From assembly GCF_011250635.1 (NCBI RefSeq), contig NZ_JAANNP010000003.1:1-64000 (forward strand): 64,000 nt of DNA. Direction: 5' to 3'. Position 1 is the stretch's first letter. Every line of letters begins with the position of its first letter. The notes under the pieces were generated by a model that saw nothing but the letters and a program-made list of their open reading frames with translations, did not search any database and was not told the origin of the DNA. Source of the stretch: Motilibacter deserti. GTDB lineage: Bacteria; Actinomycetota; Actinomycetes; Motilibacterales; Motilibacteraceae. Made by a program: the position numbers and the translations under genes. Shown in pieces: positions 16,204 through 27,319 of the stretch.

Positions 16204-18627
16204 GTGGCTCTGGACACGGCGACCGGCACGCAGGCCGAGAGCGTCCTCGACGCCCTCGCGAACCCCACCACCGAGGAGGTCGAGTCCCTCGACGCGTGGT
16301 GGCGGGCGAACAACTACCTGACCATCGGGCAGATCTACCTGCAGGGCAACCCGCTGCTGCGTAAGCGGCTCGCCTCCGAGCACATCAAGCCCCGCCTGCT
16401 GGGCCACTGGGGCACCAGCCCGGGGCTCTCGCTGATCTACACCCACGTCAGCCGGCTCATCCAGCGCACCGGGCAGGAGGCCATCTACCTGGCCGGCCCC
16501 GGGCACGGCGGCCCCGCGCTGGTCGCGGCGTCGTACCTCGAGGGCAGCTACACGGAGACCTACCCGCGTGTGACGCAGGACGAGGCCGGCCTGCTGCGCC
16601 TGTTCCGCCAGTTCTCCAGCCCGGGCGGCATCCCCAGCCACGTCTCGGTCACGACCCCGGGCTCGATCCACGAGGGCGGGGAGCTGGGCTACGTCCTGGT
16701 CCACGCCTTCGGCGCGGTGATGGACAACCCCGGCCTGCTGGCGGTCGCGGTCGTCGGCGACGGCGAGGCCGAGACCGGGCCTCTCGAGGGGTCGTGGAAG
16801 GGCATCTCGTTCCTCAACCCGGCCCGCGACGGGGCGGTCCTGCCGATCCTGCACCTCAACGGCGCGAAGATCGCCGGTCCCACCGTGCTCGCCCGCAAGG
16901 ACCCCGAGGAGGTCCGCTCCCTGCTGCGCGGCCACGGCTACGACGTGATCGAGGTCGAGGGCGCCGACCTGCCCGGTATGCACTACCGCTTCGCGGCGGC
17001 GCTCGCCGATGCGTACGGGAAGATCCGGGCGATCCAGGACGCGGCCCGCGGCGGGGACTGGGACGGGCAGCGCCCGCAGTGGCCGCTCATCGTGCTGCGG
17101 TCACCGAAGGGCTGGACCGGGCCGGAGGAGGTCGACGGGGTCAAGGTCACCGGCACGTGGCGCTCGCACCAGGTGCCGCTGTCCGGGGTGAAGGGCAACG
17201 ACGAGCACCTGGCGCTCCTGGAGAGCTGGCTGAAGTCCTACCGGCCCGAGGAGCTGTTCGACGCCTTCGGCGCCCCCACCGAGCTGGTACGCCGCGCGAA
17301 CCCGGCGGGCGAGCTGCGGATGAGCGCGTCCCCGCACGCGAACGGCGGCCTGCTGACGAAGGACCTCGACCTGCCGGACTTCCGCGACTACGCGCTGGAC
17401 GTGCCGCGCCCGGCGGCGGTCAAGGCCGAGTCGACGCGGCAGCTCGGCGCCCTGCTGCGCGACGTCTACACCCGCAACGACGACCGGTTCCGGCTGTTCT
17501 GTCCCGACGAGACGAACAGCAACCGGCTGGGTGCGGTCTTCGAGGTGTCCGACCGGGCGTTCATGGAGCGCGTGACGCCGGAGGACGTGGCGATCGGGCG
17601 TGACGGGCGCGTCATGGAGGTGCTGTCCGAGCACAACTGCCACGGCTGGCTGGAGGGCTACACCCTGACCGGCCGGCACGGGATGTTCGCGACGTACGAA
17701 GCCTTCGCGATGGTGAGCGCGTCGCAGACGGTCCAGCACGGAAAGTGGCTGGAGGAGGCGACGCACCTGCCGTGGCGGGCGAAGGTGCCGAGCCTGAACA
17801 TCCTGCTCACCTCGACCGCGTGGCGCAACGACCACAACGGCTTCTCCCACCAGGGCCCCGGGCTGATCCAGGTCGCGCTCACGCAGCGCAAGGACGTGGC
17901 CCGGGTCTACCTGCCGCCGGACGCGAACACGCTGCTCTCGGTGGCCGACCACTGCCTGCGCTCACGGTCGTACATCAACCTTCTCGTCATCGACAAGCAG
18001 CCGCAGCTGCAGTGGCTGACGATGGACGAGGCGGTCGAGCACTGCCGGCGCGGCGCCGGGATCTGGGACTGGGCGGGCAACGACGACGGCAGCCAGGACC
18101 CGGACATCGTGCTGGCGTGCGCCGGCGACGTCGTCACGATGGAGACGGTCGCAGCGGCACAGATCCTCAAGGAGCGGCTGCCGCACTTCCGGACGCGGGT
18201 GGTCAACGTCGTCGACCTCATGACGCTGATCCGCCCCCGCGACCACTCGCACGGCATGGAGCCGACGTACTTCAAGGAGCTCTTCACCGACGACACGGAC
18301 GTGGTGTTCGCCTTCCACGGCTTCCCGGGGGCGATCCACCAGCTGGTCCACGGGCGGCCGGACGCGGACCGGTTCCGGGTCCGCGGCTTCATCGAGGAGG
18401 GCACGACCACCACGCCGTTCGACATGGTGGTGCGCAACAGAACCTCGCGCTACCACCTGGTGATGGACGCGATCAACAACGCCAAGCGGACGCCGCGGGG
18501 AGCGACCGAGCTCACGGCCTGGTGCGAGCAGAAGCTCGCCGAGCACAGCGCGTACGTCGTGGAGCACCTCGAGGACATGCCCGAGGTCCGGGACTGGGCG
18601 CTGGGCGACTGGGCCGAGAAAGGTTGA
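16204..18627 (+). CDS. xfp: xylulose-5-phosphate/fructose-6-phosphate phosphoketolase
   Basis: An 807-residue thiamine-diphosphate enzyme that splits xylulose 5-phosphate (and often fructose 6-phosphate) with phosphate to acetyl phosphate and a shorter sugar phosphate. Family marks are LGHWGTSPGLSLIYTH, the AGPGHGGPA loop, the ThDP/Mg site GDGEAETGPLEGSW, and the C-terminal half with LLTSTAWRNDHNGFSHQGPG. Length equals that of typical phosphoketolases. The GTG at 16204 is placed eight bases after GGGAAGGA. It probably feeds acetyl phosphate and acetyl-CoA from the pentose pathway. It is a single transcription unit, with divergent hypothetical genes before and a perfect hairpin after it. Confidence 0.95.
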   Translation: MALDTATGTQAESVLDALANPTTEEVESLDAWWRANNYLTIGQIYLQGNPLLRKRLASEHIKPRLLGHWGTSPGLSLIYTHVSRLIQRTGQEAIYLAGPGHGGPALVAASYLEGSYTETYPRVTQDEAGLLRLFRQFSSPGGIPSHVSVTTPGSIHEGGELGYVLVHAFGAVMDNPGLLAVAVVGDGEAETGPLEGSWKGISFLNPARDGAVLPILHLNGAKIAGPTVLARKDPEEVRSLLRGHGYDVIEVEGADLPGMHYRFAAALADAYGKIRAIQDAARGGDWDGQRPQWPLIVLRSPKGWTGPEEVDGVKVTGTWRSHQVPLSGVKGNDEHLALLESWLKSYRPEELFDAFGAPTELVRRANPAGELRMSASPHANGGLLTKDLDLPDFRDYALDVPRPAAVKAESTRQLGALLRDVYTRNDDRFRLFCPDETNSNRLGAVFEVSDRAFMERVTPEDVAIGRDGRVMEVLSEHNCHGWLEGYTLTGRHGMFATYEAFAMVSASQTVQHGKWLEEATHLPWRAKVPSLNILLTSTAWRNDHNGFSHQGPGLIQVALTQRKDVARVYLPPDANTLLSVADHCLRSRSYINLLVIDKQPQLQWLTMDEAVEHCRRGAGIWDWAGNDDGSQDPDIVLACAGDVVTMETVAAAQILKERLPHFRTRVVNVVDLMTLIRPRDHSHGMEPTYFKELFTDDTDVVFAFHGFPGAIHQLVHGRPDADRFRVRGFIEEGTTTTPFDMVVRNRTSRYHLVMDAINNAKRTPRGATELTAWCEQKLAEHSAYVVEHLEDMPEVRDWALGDWAEKG

Positions 18628-18661
18628 TACGCCCCGCTTCAGCGGGATCCGCAGACGCGAC

Positions 18662-18688
18662 GAGCCCCGGTGCAGCGCACCGGGGCTC
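18662..18688. terminator. bidirectional hairpin terminator
   Basis: GAGCCCCGGTGC and its exact complement form a 12-bp stem around AGC, between the convergent phosphoketolase and DUF7455 genes. Confidence 0.75.
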
Positions 18689-18736
18689 GTCGTCAGTCGG
18701 GGTGCCCCGCACACCCGGGGCGTTCGTCAGTGCGCG

Positions 18737-18967
18737 TCAGCGCTCGTCGGCAGGGGCGGTCGACGGAGTGCTCTCGAGCCGGCCGCTCTCGTCCTGGATG
18801 TCCGAGGCGACCTCACGCAGCTTGGACGCGTGCTCGCGGCCGTGGTGCGCGCAGAAGAGCAGCTCGCCGCCGGACTCGAGCGTCACCCGGACGTACGCCT
18901 GGGCGCCGCAGCGGTCACAGCGGTCGGCCGCGGTGAGGGCAGCGTGGGTAGCAAGGGCAGTGGTCAC
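18737..18967 (-). CDS. DUF7455 family small zinc-ribbon-like protein
   Basis: A 76-residue protein with RCDRCGAQAYVRV and LLFCAHHGREH, the CxxC and CxHH metal-site pattern of DUF7455. The gene stands beside the parE-type gene, as it does in many actinomycetes near hrdB. Its function is not known. It is transcribed away from parE. Confidence 0.88.
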   Translation of the reverse strand: MTTALATHAALTAADRCDRCGAQAYVRVTLESGGELLFCAHHGREHASKLREVASDIQDESGRLESTPSTAPADER

Positions 18968-19279
18968 GGTCCCTCTTCTCGTTTCTCGTTCAGCTTCGCT
19001 TCGCGCTCTGCGTCTGGGTCAACGTCCTACCACGCTACGTTCGTCCCAGACCTCCTTGACGCTGTGTTCGCCGTACGCGATCCCGATCGGAACGCGACCG
19101 TAACGTGCCCGCCCCCCTGACGGGGGCCGGGGCGCGTCGGGCTCACCCTGTCGGGGCTTCCGAGTAGCCTGGCAACGCCCCTGGAGCCCGCCCGGCAGGC
19201 CCCGCCGGCGGCGACCAGCAGCCCGTCGGAGGTGCTTCCCCGCCGGGATGCCTCTGTTATCGACAAGGAGCAGCGCGAC
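18968..19279. other. divergent intergenic region, DUF7455/parE
   Basis: About 310 bases without a gene. It must carry the promoters of both divergent genes. A TAGCCT sequence near 19167 could be a -10 box for parE, but no good -35 is spaced to it. A CCCCCCTGACGGGGG hairpin near 19111 is visible. Nothing else is supported. Confidence 0.5.
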
Positions 19280-21397
<2,118 letters not shown>

Positions 21398-21435
21398 CCG
21401 CCCGCACGGGCGGGGACGCGGCGGCCCTGCTCCGG

Positions 21436-22623
21436 GTGCCGGCGTTCCGCCGGCTCTTCCTGTCGCGTACCGCCTCGCTGCTGGGTGACGCGATCGCGCC
21501 CGTCGCGCTCGCGTTCGCCGTGCTCGGCGAGGGCGGCGGCTCGGCCACCGACCTCGGGCTGCTGCTCACCGCCCGCACGCTCGCCGAGGTGCTGCTCCTG
21601 CTGGTCGGCGGGACCCTCGCCGACCGGCTGCCGCGCTTCCGGCTCATGGCTGGGGCAGACCTGCTCGGCGGGCTGGCGCAGGCCGGGCTGGCGGCCATGT
21701 TCCTCGCGGGGGCGTACTCGCTGGGGCCGCTGCTCGCGCTCTCGGCGCTGAGCGGAGCGGCAACGGCGCTCTTCCTGCCCGCCTCGACCGGCGCGCTGCC
21801 ACTCGTCGTCGACGCCGGGCAGCTGCAGCCGGCCAACGCGCTCGTCCGGGTCGCCCAGAACGTCTCGATGATCGCGGGCGCGGCGCTGGCCGGCCTGCTC
21901 GTGGCCGTCGTGGGGGCGGGGTGGGCGCTCGCGGTCGACGGCGCGACCTTCCTCGTCTCGGCGCTGCTGCTCATCGGCGTACGCGCCCGGCCGCAGGTGA
22001 AGGCGGCTCCGGCGAGCGCGCTCGCGGACCTGCGCGAGGGGTGGCGCGAGTTCGTCTCGCGCGAGTGGGTGTGGGTGGTCGTCCTGCAGTTCGCCGTGCT
22101 GACCACGTGCACGGCCGCCGGGATGCGGGTCCTCGGGCCGCTGGTCGCCGAGCGCGACCTCGGCGGCGCGGGGCCCTGGTCGGCCGTCCTCACCGGGCAG
22201 GCCGTCGGGCTGCTGGCGGGCAGCTTCCTGGTGCTCCGGGTGCGCCCGCGCTTCCCGATCCGCGTCGCGACCTACGCGACGTTCGGCTTCGTCCTGCCGA
22301 TGGCGCTGCTCGCTCTGGGGTCGCCGTTGTGGCTGCTCGTCGCCGCCGCCTTCGTCAACGGGGTCTGCGCCGACGTCTTCGTCGTGCTCTGGTACACCGC
22401 CCTGCAGACGCACGTGCCGGAGGACCGGCTGGCGCGGGTCAGCGCGTACGACGCGCTGGGCTCCTTCGCGTTGAACCCGCTCGGCCTCGCCGTGGTAGGA
22501 CCGGTCACCGCCGTGATCGGGGTGACCCGGGCGCTGTGGGCCTGCGTCGGGCTGGCGGTGCTGGTCAACGCGCTCGCGCTGCTCTCGCGGTCGGTACGCC
22601 GCCTCCCCGCGGGCGCGCCCTGA
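21436..22623 (+). CDS. MFS transporter, drug-exporter-like
   Basis: A 12-helix major facilitator of about 395 residues (MefA/DHA3-like group), beginning FRRLFLSRTASLLGDAIAPVALAFAVL and with the inter-helix signature GGTLADRLPRFRLM. The polytopic hydrophobic pattern runs to the C-terminus. It directly follows parE (38 bases from stop to the proposed start) and may be read from the same message. The start is unclear: a GTG at 21436 is the first normal start codon in frame after the parE stop, without a good ribosome binding site; a CTG at 21394 is the only alternative. The substrate is unknown. Confidence 0.82.
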   Translation: MPAFRRLFLSRTASLLGDAIAPVALAFAVLGEGGGSATDLGLLLTARTLAEVLLLLVGGTLADRLPRFRLMAGADLLGGLAQAGLAAMFLAGAYSLGPLLALSALSGAATALFLPASTGALPLVVDAGQLQPANALVRVAQNVSMIAGAALAGLLVAVVGAGWALAVDGATFLVSALLLIGVRARPQVKAAPASALADLREGWREFVSREWVWVVVLQFAVLTTCTAAGMRVLGPLVAERDLGGAGPWSAVLTGQAVGLLAGSFLVLRVRPRFPIRVATYATFGFVLPMALLALGSPLWLLVAAAFVNGVCADVFVVLWYTALQTHVPEDRLARVSAYDALGSFALNPLGLAVVGPVTAVIGVTRALWACVGLAVLVNALALLSRSVRRLPAGAP

Positions 22624-22667
22624 CCCGAGCTGGGAGTGGCGAATCGCAGATCGGGGAACTAGCGGGC

Positions 22668-24038
22668 ATGACCACGATCGCCCCAGACGCCGGCGCGGAG
22701 CCCTCTGCCGCAGGAGGCGGCCTGAAGCGGGTCATGGGCCGTCGGATGCTCCTGCTCTTCATCGTCGGCGACATCCTCGGCGCCGGCATCTACACGCTGA
22801 CGGGGAAGGTCGCGGGAGAGGTCGGCGGCGCGATCTGGCTGCCGTTCCTCGTCGCCTTCGCCCTGGCGTTCCTGACCGCGACCGCCTACGCGGAGCTCGT
22901 GGGGAAGTATCCCAAGGCCGCTGGGGCGGCGCTCTACGTCAACCGCGCTGTCGGCCGGCCGTTCGTCACGTTCATGGTCGCGTTCGCGGTCATGGCGAGC
23001 GGCATCACGTCGGCGAGCGCCGCGGCCCGCGGCTTCGGCGGCGACTACCTCGCCGAGTTCGTCACGCTCCCGGTGGTCCTCGTCGCGGTCGCCTTCGTGC
23101 TGGTGCTCGCGGCGGTCAACCTGCTCGGCACCAAGGAGTCGGTCCGCTGCAACCTGGTGCTGACGCTCATCGAGCTCGGCGGGCTGCTGCTGGTGATCGT
23201 CGTCGGGGTCGCCGCCCTGGTGCAGGGTGACGGCGACGTGTCGCGGGCCACGGACTTCTCGGGGAAGGACGGGGCGCTGCTCGGGGCGCTCGGCGGCGCC
23301 GCGCTGGCGTTCTACGCGCTGCTCGGCTTCGAGGACTCGGTCAACATGGCCGAGGAGGTCGAGTCGCCGCACTCGGCGTTCCCCAAGGCGTTGTTCGTGG
23401 GCCTGCTGCTGACCGGCGCGGTCTACCTCGCGGTGTCGCTCGTGGCCACCCTGCTCGTGCCCACCGACGAGCTGGCCGGCTCGACCGGGCCGCTGCTCGA
23501 GGTGGTCCGCGCCGGCGGCATCGACGTGCCCGCCAAGGCCTTCGCGCTCATCGCGCTCATCGCGGTCACGAACACTGCCCTGCTCAACATGCTCATGGCG
23601 TCGCGCGTGGTCTACGGCATGGCGAACGAAGGGATCGTGCCGAAGGTCTTCGCCTCGGTGCACGCGACGCGGCACACACCGTGGCTCGCCATCGCGGTGA
23701 CCAGCTTGATCGCGCTGGTCCTCGTGGCGACCGGCGACCTCGCTGGGCTGGCCGACACGACGGTGCTCCTGCTCCTGCTGGTCTTCGCAGCGGTCAACGT
23801 GAGCGTCCTCGTGCTGCGCCGCGAGCACGTGGAGCACCCGCACTTCCACGCGCCGACCTGGGCACCCGCGCTGGGCGCCGTCGCGAGCCTGGTGCTCGCC
23901 TCGCCGCTCACGGGCCGGGAGTCCGGGGTCTACGTGCGGGCCGGCGTCCTGCTCGCGATCGGGGTGGCGCTGTGGGTCGCGAACCACCTCTTCGTACGGC
24001 GCCAGGCGCCCGACGCAGCCGCGTTGTCCGGATCGTGA
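22668..24038 (+). CDS. APC family amino acid permease
   Basis: A 456-residue permease of the amino acid-polyamine-organocation superfamily with about 12 membrane segments. The first helix has the family motif GDILGAGIYTLTG, the unwound substrate site; helix 6 carries LLGFEDSVNMAEEVESP. A short hydrophilic N-terminus (about 25 residues) precedes helix 1. The ATG at 22668 is used; ribosome binding is weak (GCGGG). The gene follows the MFS gene after 44 bases. The transported amino acid cannot be predicted. Confidence 0.9.
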   Translation: MTTIAPDAGAEPSAAGGGLKRVMGRRMLLLFIVGDILGAGIYTLTGKVAGEVGGAIWLPFLVAFALAFLTATAYAELVGKYPKAAGAALYVNRAVGRPFVTFMVAFAVMASGITSASAAARGFGGDYLAEFVTLPVVLVAVAFVLVLAAVNLLGTKESVRCNLVLTLIELGGLLLVIVVGVAALVQGDGDVSRATDFSGKDGALLGALGGAALAFYALLGFEDSVNMAEEVESPHSAFPKALFVGLLLTGAVYLAVSLVATLLVPTDELAGSTGPLLEVVRAGGIDVPAKAFALIALIAVTNTALLNMLMASRVVYGMANEGIVPKVFASVHATRHTPWLAIAVTSLIALVLVATGDLAGLADTTVLLLLLVFAAVNVSVLVLRREHVEHPHFHAPTWAPALGAVASLVLASPLTGRESGVYVRAGVLLAIGVALWVANHLFVRRQAPDAAALSGS

Positions 24039-24152
24039 CCATTCCCACCCCGCCGGCTGCGGCGCGTTCGGTGCGCTTCTAGAGCCCGGTTGCCGATACT
24101 GCCTCCACGGACCGGTGTGCCGTGCACCTGTCGGCACCCGTAGGGGAGGCTC

Positions 24153-26792
24153 GTGAAGCTCGTTCGGCTCGTCGTCGCCGCTGCCACTCTGGCCCTGGGC
24201 GCACCGCTGCTCGTCGCGCCGCCTGCGGGGGCGGCCGAGAAGCTGCCTGCCGTGAACGTCGCCGCGGCCACCGCGCAGTGCGACCTGTCCTTCGGGCTCC
24301 CGGGCAAGAGCGACCCCGACCGCGCGGGCAAGCTCATGGCCGGCCGCGCCGAGCTGGGCAACTACGGGTGGTTCCCGCTCGCGAAGGACGTCTCGTGGCG
24401 GCCCTACTCGACCCTCGACAGCAGCGGCAAGGGCCACATGCACTCGCTGGACTGGCTGCTCCCGCTGCTGCGCGAGGGCGCCCGGACCGGCAACACCGCG
24501 ATGGTCGACCGGTTCTACGCGGTGCTGCAGGACTGGGTGAAGGACAACGGGCCGAACGCCTCGTCGCGCCGCTACGCCTGGGGGCCGCCGATCTACGAGG
24601 GCTTCCGCGCACTGGCGCTCACGTGCGCCGCGGCCGGGCCGAAGGGCCGCTCGGCCTGGCTCGTGAAGGCCATGGTCCAGCACGGCGGGATGCTGTCGGA
24701 CCCGCGCCGCTACGAGGGCGTCAACAACGCCTCCCTGCACCAGGCGATGGGCCTCTACGCCCTGGCGGTGACGCTGGGGCGCGAGGACTGGAAGCGCGTC
24801 GCCGCTTCGCGCATGGGCTCGCTGGCGACGCGGCTCATCAACGCCGACGGCTCGGACAACGAGGGCGCTCCGGGCTACGGCGTCAGCAACTACCGCTGGT
24901 TCGGCGAGGCTCGCACCCGGCTGGAGCGCGGCGGCTCGGCGCTGCCGGCTTCGTTCGACCGGGTCGCGGACGTGCCCGAGTTCATCACCATGGCCACCCG
25001 TCCCGACGGGCGGCTCGAGGCCCTCGGCGACACCAGCCCCAACACGCTCAAGGCCTCGCTGTGGGCGGGCACGGCCGCCGAGTTCGCCCAGACGCGGGGC
25101 AAGAGCGGCCCGCGGCCCCCCGCCACGTTCGCCGCGTACTCCGGTGGCTACGTCTTCGGCCGTTCCGGCTGGGGAGAGTCCCGCTCCTTCCGCAACGAGA
25201 CGTTCTTCAGCCTGCGGGCAGGTCGCAAGAGCGGCATCCCGCACGCCCACGACGACGTCAGCTCGGTCACGCTCTACGCCTACGGTTCCCCGCTGCTGCT
25301 CGACCCCGGCCAGTGGCGCTACGAGTACGGCTCGACGCGCGACTACATCCTCAGCCACGCCTCGCACAACGTCGTGGTCGTCAACGGGGCCTCCCGCGTC
25401 TACCAGTCGACGCCCCAGATCGAGGCCAGCTCCGTCAACGGTATCGACCTCGTGACGGTGACCGACCGCGGCTACCGGGGCGTCACGATCACCCGCACCC
25501 TGGCGTACGACCGAGCCGAGGACGCGCTGATCGTCTGGGACCGGCTGAGCTCGTCCTCGCCGGTGAGGGCGTCCCAGCAGTGGCTGCTCGGCCGCGGGAA
25601 GGGCGTCCGGCTCGACGCCGACGCGGCCCACACCACCGGCGCCGGCCCCAACGTCTCGCTGCTGTTCACCTCCGGCGGCGCCCCCATGGACGTCGTCAAG
25701 GGCTCGACCAACCCGCGCCGAGGCTGGAACAGCACCGCCTACGGCGAGATGGCCGCCACGCCGTCGCTGCGCGCATCGCAGACCGGGACGTCGCTGTCCT
25801 GGCTGACCGTCATCGCCCCGCGCCGGGGCGGCGTGACGGCGTCCACGGTGTCGGCGACGGCGACCGTCAGCGGGTCCGCAGCCGCGGTCGCGCTGACGAC
25901 GCCGGCTGGCTCGGCGCAGGTCACGCTGGACGGCGCCGGCGCCCGGCGCAGCGCCGTCGTGCCGTTCACCCCGTCCCTCGTCGCCGCGGACGGCATCGTC
26001 CGCAAGGGCCGGGCCGCGGCCTTCCGGGCCACCGGCCTGCCGCCCTCGACCCCGGTCACGCTGGAGGCGCTGCCCGTCGACGGCAGCGCCGGCTGGTCCA
26101 CCGTCGCCCAGGTCAAGTCCTCCGCGGCCGGGACCGGCGAGTTCACCGTCCCCGCCGACTACTCCGCGCGCTACCGCGCCACGACCGAGTTCGGCGCCTC
26201 GCCGACGCAGACGGTCGTCGCGGCCGTGTCGCCGTCGCCGCCCGCCGTCCGCGTCGAGCCCGCCGGCCCGGGCAGCGTCCGGGTCAGCTGGGACGCCCCC
26301 GGAGACACCGGCGGCGCGCCGATCACGGCCTACACGGTCAGCTTCGCCGGCCAGAGCCGCAAGACGTCGGCCGACGCCCGGTCCGTGGTCTTCACCGGCA
26401 TCGTGCCGGGCCGACGGTCCGCCGCGGTCCGCGCGGCCAACGAGGTCGCCTCCTCCGCGGTCGGCCGCGCGGCGGTCGACGTGCCGGCCTACCCGACGCT
26501 GTCCGCGCCGAAGTCCGTCGTCGCCGGGACGAAGGCGGCCGTGACCCTGCGCGGGCTGATCCCTGGCGGGACCGCGACCGTCACCGTGACGCCGCTGGCC
26601 GGTGGAGAGCCCGTCACCTACACGGTCCGCGGCAGCGCAGCCGGAACGGCGACGGTCAAGGTCGCGGTGCCGGCGGACGTACGCGTCGAGGCCGCAGTCG
26701 GGGACGTGCTCGCGGTGCCGGTGACGGTCCGGGCGACGCCGAAGCCGGCCCCGAAGCCGAAGGCAACTCCCACGCCGACGACGCGCCGCTAG
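24153..26792 (+). CDS. secreted heparinase II/III-like polysaccharide lyase with FnIII-like domain
   Basis: An 879-residue exported protein. Signal peptide at about 1-28 (VRLVVAAATLALGAPLLVAPPAGAA). Residues about 40-330 form the helical toroid of alginate/heparin lyases; from about 335 the heparinase II/III beta-sandwich follows, with FRNETFFSLRAG, the metal-site-like HAHDDVSSVTLYAYG and LSHASHNVVVVNG. Further domains include an FnIII-like unit (VRVSWDAPGDTGGAPITAYTV) and a terminal beta-domain; the end is a Pro/Lys/Thr tail without a membrane anchor. It probably cuts uronic acid polysaccharides outside the cell. The GTG at 24153 has GGGGAGG upstream. It forms a single gene unit ending at a strong hairpin. 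Confidence 0.85.
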   Translation: MKLVRLVVAAATLALGAPLLVAPPAGAAEKLPAVNVAAATAQCDLSFGLPGKSDPDRAGKLMAGRAELGNYGWFPLAKDVSWRPYSTLDSSGKGHMHSLDWLLPLLREGARTGNTAMVDRFYAVLQDWVKDNGPNASSRRYAWGPPIYEGFRALALTCAAAGPKGRSAWLVKAMVQHGGMLSDPRRYEGVNNASLHQAMGLYALAVTLGREDWKRVAASRMGSLATRLINADGSDNEGAPGYGVSNYRWFGEARTRLERGGSALPASFDRVADVPEFITMATRPDGRLEALGDTSPNTLKASLWAGTAAEFAQTRGKSGPRPPATFAAYSGGYVFGRSGWGESRSFRNETFFSLRAGRKSGIPHAHDDVSSVTLYAYGSPLLLDPGQWRYEYGSTRDYILSHASHNVVVVNGASRVYQSTPQIEASSVNGIDLVTVTDRGYRGVTITRTLAYDRAEDALIVWDRLSSSSPVRASQQWLLGRGKGVRLDADAAHTTGAGPNVSLLFTSGGAPMDVVKGSTNPRRGWNSTAYGEMAATPSLRASQTGTSLSWLTVIAPRRGGVTASTVSATATVSGSAAAVALTTPAGSAQVTLDGAGARRSAVVPFTPSLVAADGIVRKGRAAAFRATGLPPSTPVTLEALPVDGSAGWSTVAQVKSSAAGTGEFTVPADYSARYRATTEFGASPTQTVVAAVSPSPPAVRVEPAGPGSVRVSWDAPGDTGGAPITAYTVSFAGQSRKTSADARSVVFTGIVPGRRSAAVRAANEVASSAVGRAAVDVPAYPTLSAPKSVVAGTKAAVTLRGLIPGGTATVTVTPLAGGEPVTYTVRGSAAGTATVKVAVPADVRVEAAVGDVLAVPVTVRATPKPAPKPKATPTPTTRR

Positions 26793-26840
26793 GCCGCCGC
26801 GGCCGGCCGCGCCCGCGGCGCCTGGCTGCAGGAGGAGCAT

Positions 26841-26879
26841 GCGGCGTCCCCTGTCGCCGGGGCGACAGGGGGCCGCCGC
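26841..26879. terminator. long hairpin terminator
   Basis: A stem built from GTCCCCTGTCGC and GCGACAGGGG, extended by GCGGC/GCCGC with a bulge, lies between the convergent heparinase-like gene and the orphan sigma-like gene. Confidence 0.75.
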
Positions 26880-26914
26880 ACGCTGTGGGGACCGACGGCC
26901 CGGGTGAAGGTCGC

Positions 26915-27274
26915 TCAGACCGGTGGCACGGCCGACGAGCTGCCCGGGTCGGGGTCGGGGCCCGGCGGCGGCTCGGACGGCTCGTACGCGCTCCCGTCCG
27001 GCCTCAGTTCGCTCAGCTCGTCCTCGATCGCGCCCCAGACTCGCTGCCGGGCGTAGGCCTCGAAGCCGCAGCCGGCCCGCTCGGGGAAGTAGGCGTCGAT
27101 CGCGTCCAGCAGCCCGAAGAAGCCCCACTCCGTCGCGGTCGCAACGGGCACGAGGGGCGGGAGCGGGGCCATCGCGGCCACGTCGACGACGAGCGCATGC
27201 CCCGCGCGAGCCAGCTCCTCGCGCCCACGGTCGCTGCGGCCTCCGTCGGCCCACCGACGCCACGCCTCGTCCAT
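26915..27274 (-). CDS. orphan sigma-70 region 2-like protein
   Basis: A 119-residue protein whose centre (about 45-95) resembles region 2 of WhiG/FliA-type sigma factors: WGFFGLLDAIDAYFPERAGCGFEAYARQRVWGAIEDEL follows the family pattern of a GL-DA--YDP stretch, F-AYA--R and RGAI-DEL. Regions 3 and 4 are absent; instead there is a Pro/Asp/Glu-rich tail. It could be a decayed sigma factor, or a short protein that binds core RNA polymerase and competes with sigma. The ATG lies inside a 22-bp palindrome, so initiation may be structured. It follows the ScyD-like gene by 45 bases on the same strand. Confidence 0.65.
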   Translation of the reverse strand: MDEAWRRWADGGRSDRGREELARAGHALVVDVAAMAPLPPLVPVATATEWGFFGLLDAIDAYFPERAGCGFEAYARQRVWGAIEDELSELRPDGSAYEPSEPPPGPDPDPGSSSAVPPV

Positions 27275-27295
27275 CCCCGGGGCATGCCCCGGGGA
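27274..27295. repeat. 22-bp perfect palindrome at a gene start
   Basis: The sequence reads TCCCCGGGGCA and its exact complement without a spacer. It covers the first base of the sigma region 2-like gene and the bases before it, between two minus-strand genes. It may be a terminator for the ScyD-like gene, a repressor site, or a hairpin that hides the ribosome binding region. Confidence 0.6.
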
Positions 27296-27319
27296 CGGAC
27301 GGACGAACGCGCGACGGCC

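Noticed and set aside
19111-19180. parE promoter with TAGCCT as -10 box
   Set aside because: No acceptable -35 box at 16-19 bases; too weak to list as a site.
22659-27263. 4.6-kb open frame on the minus strand over the permease and heparinase-like genes
   Set aside because: Sequence has no domain and is Arg/Gly/His-rich, as expected from the antisense of high-GC genes; the plus-strand genes have clear families.
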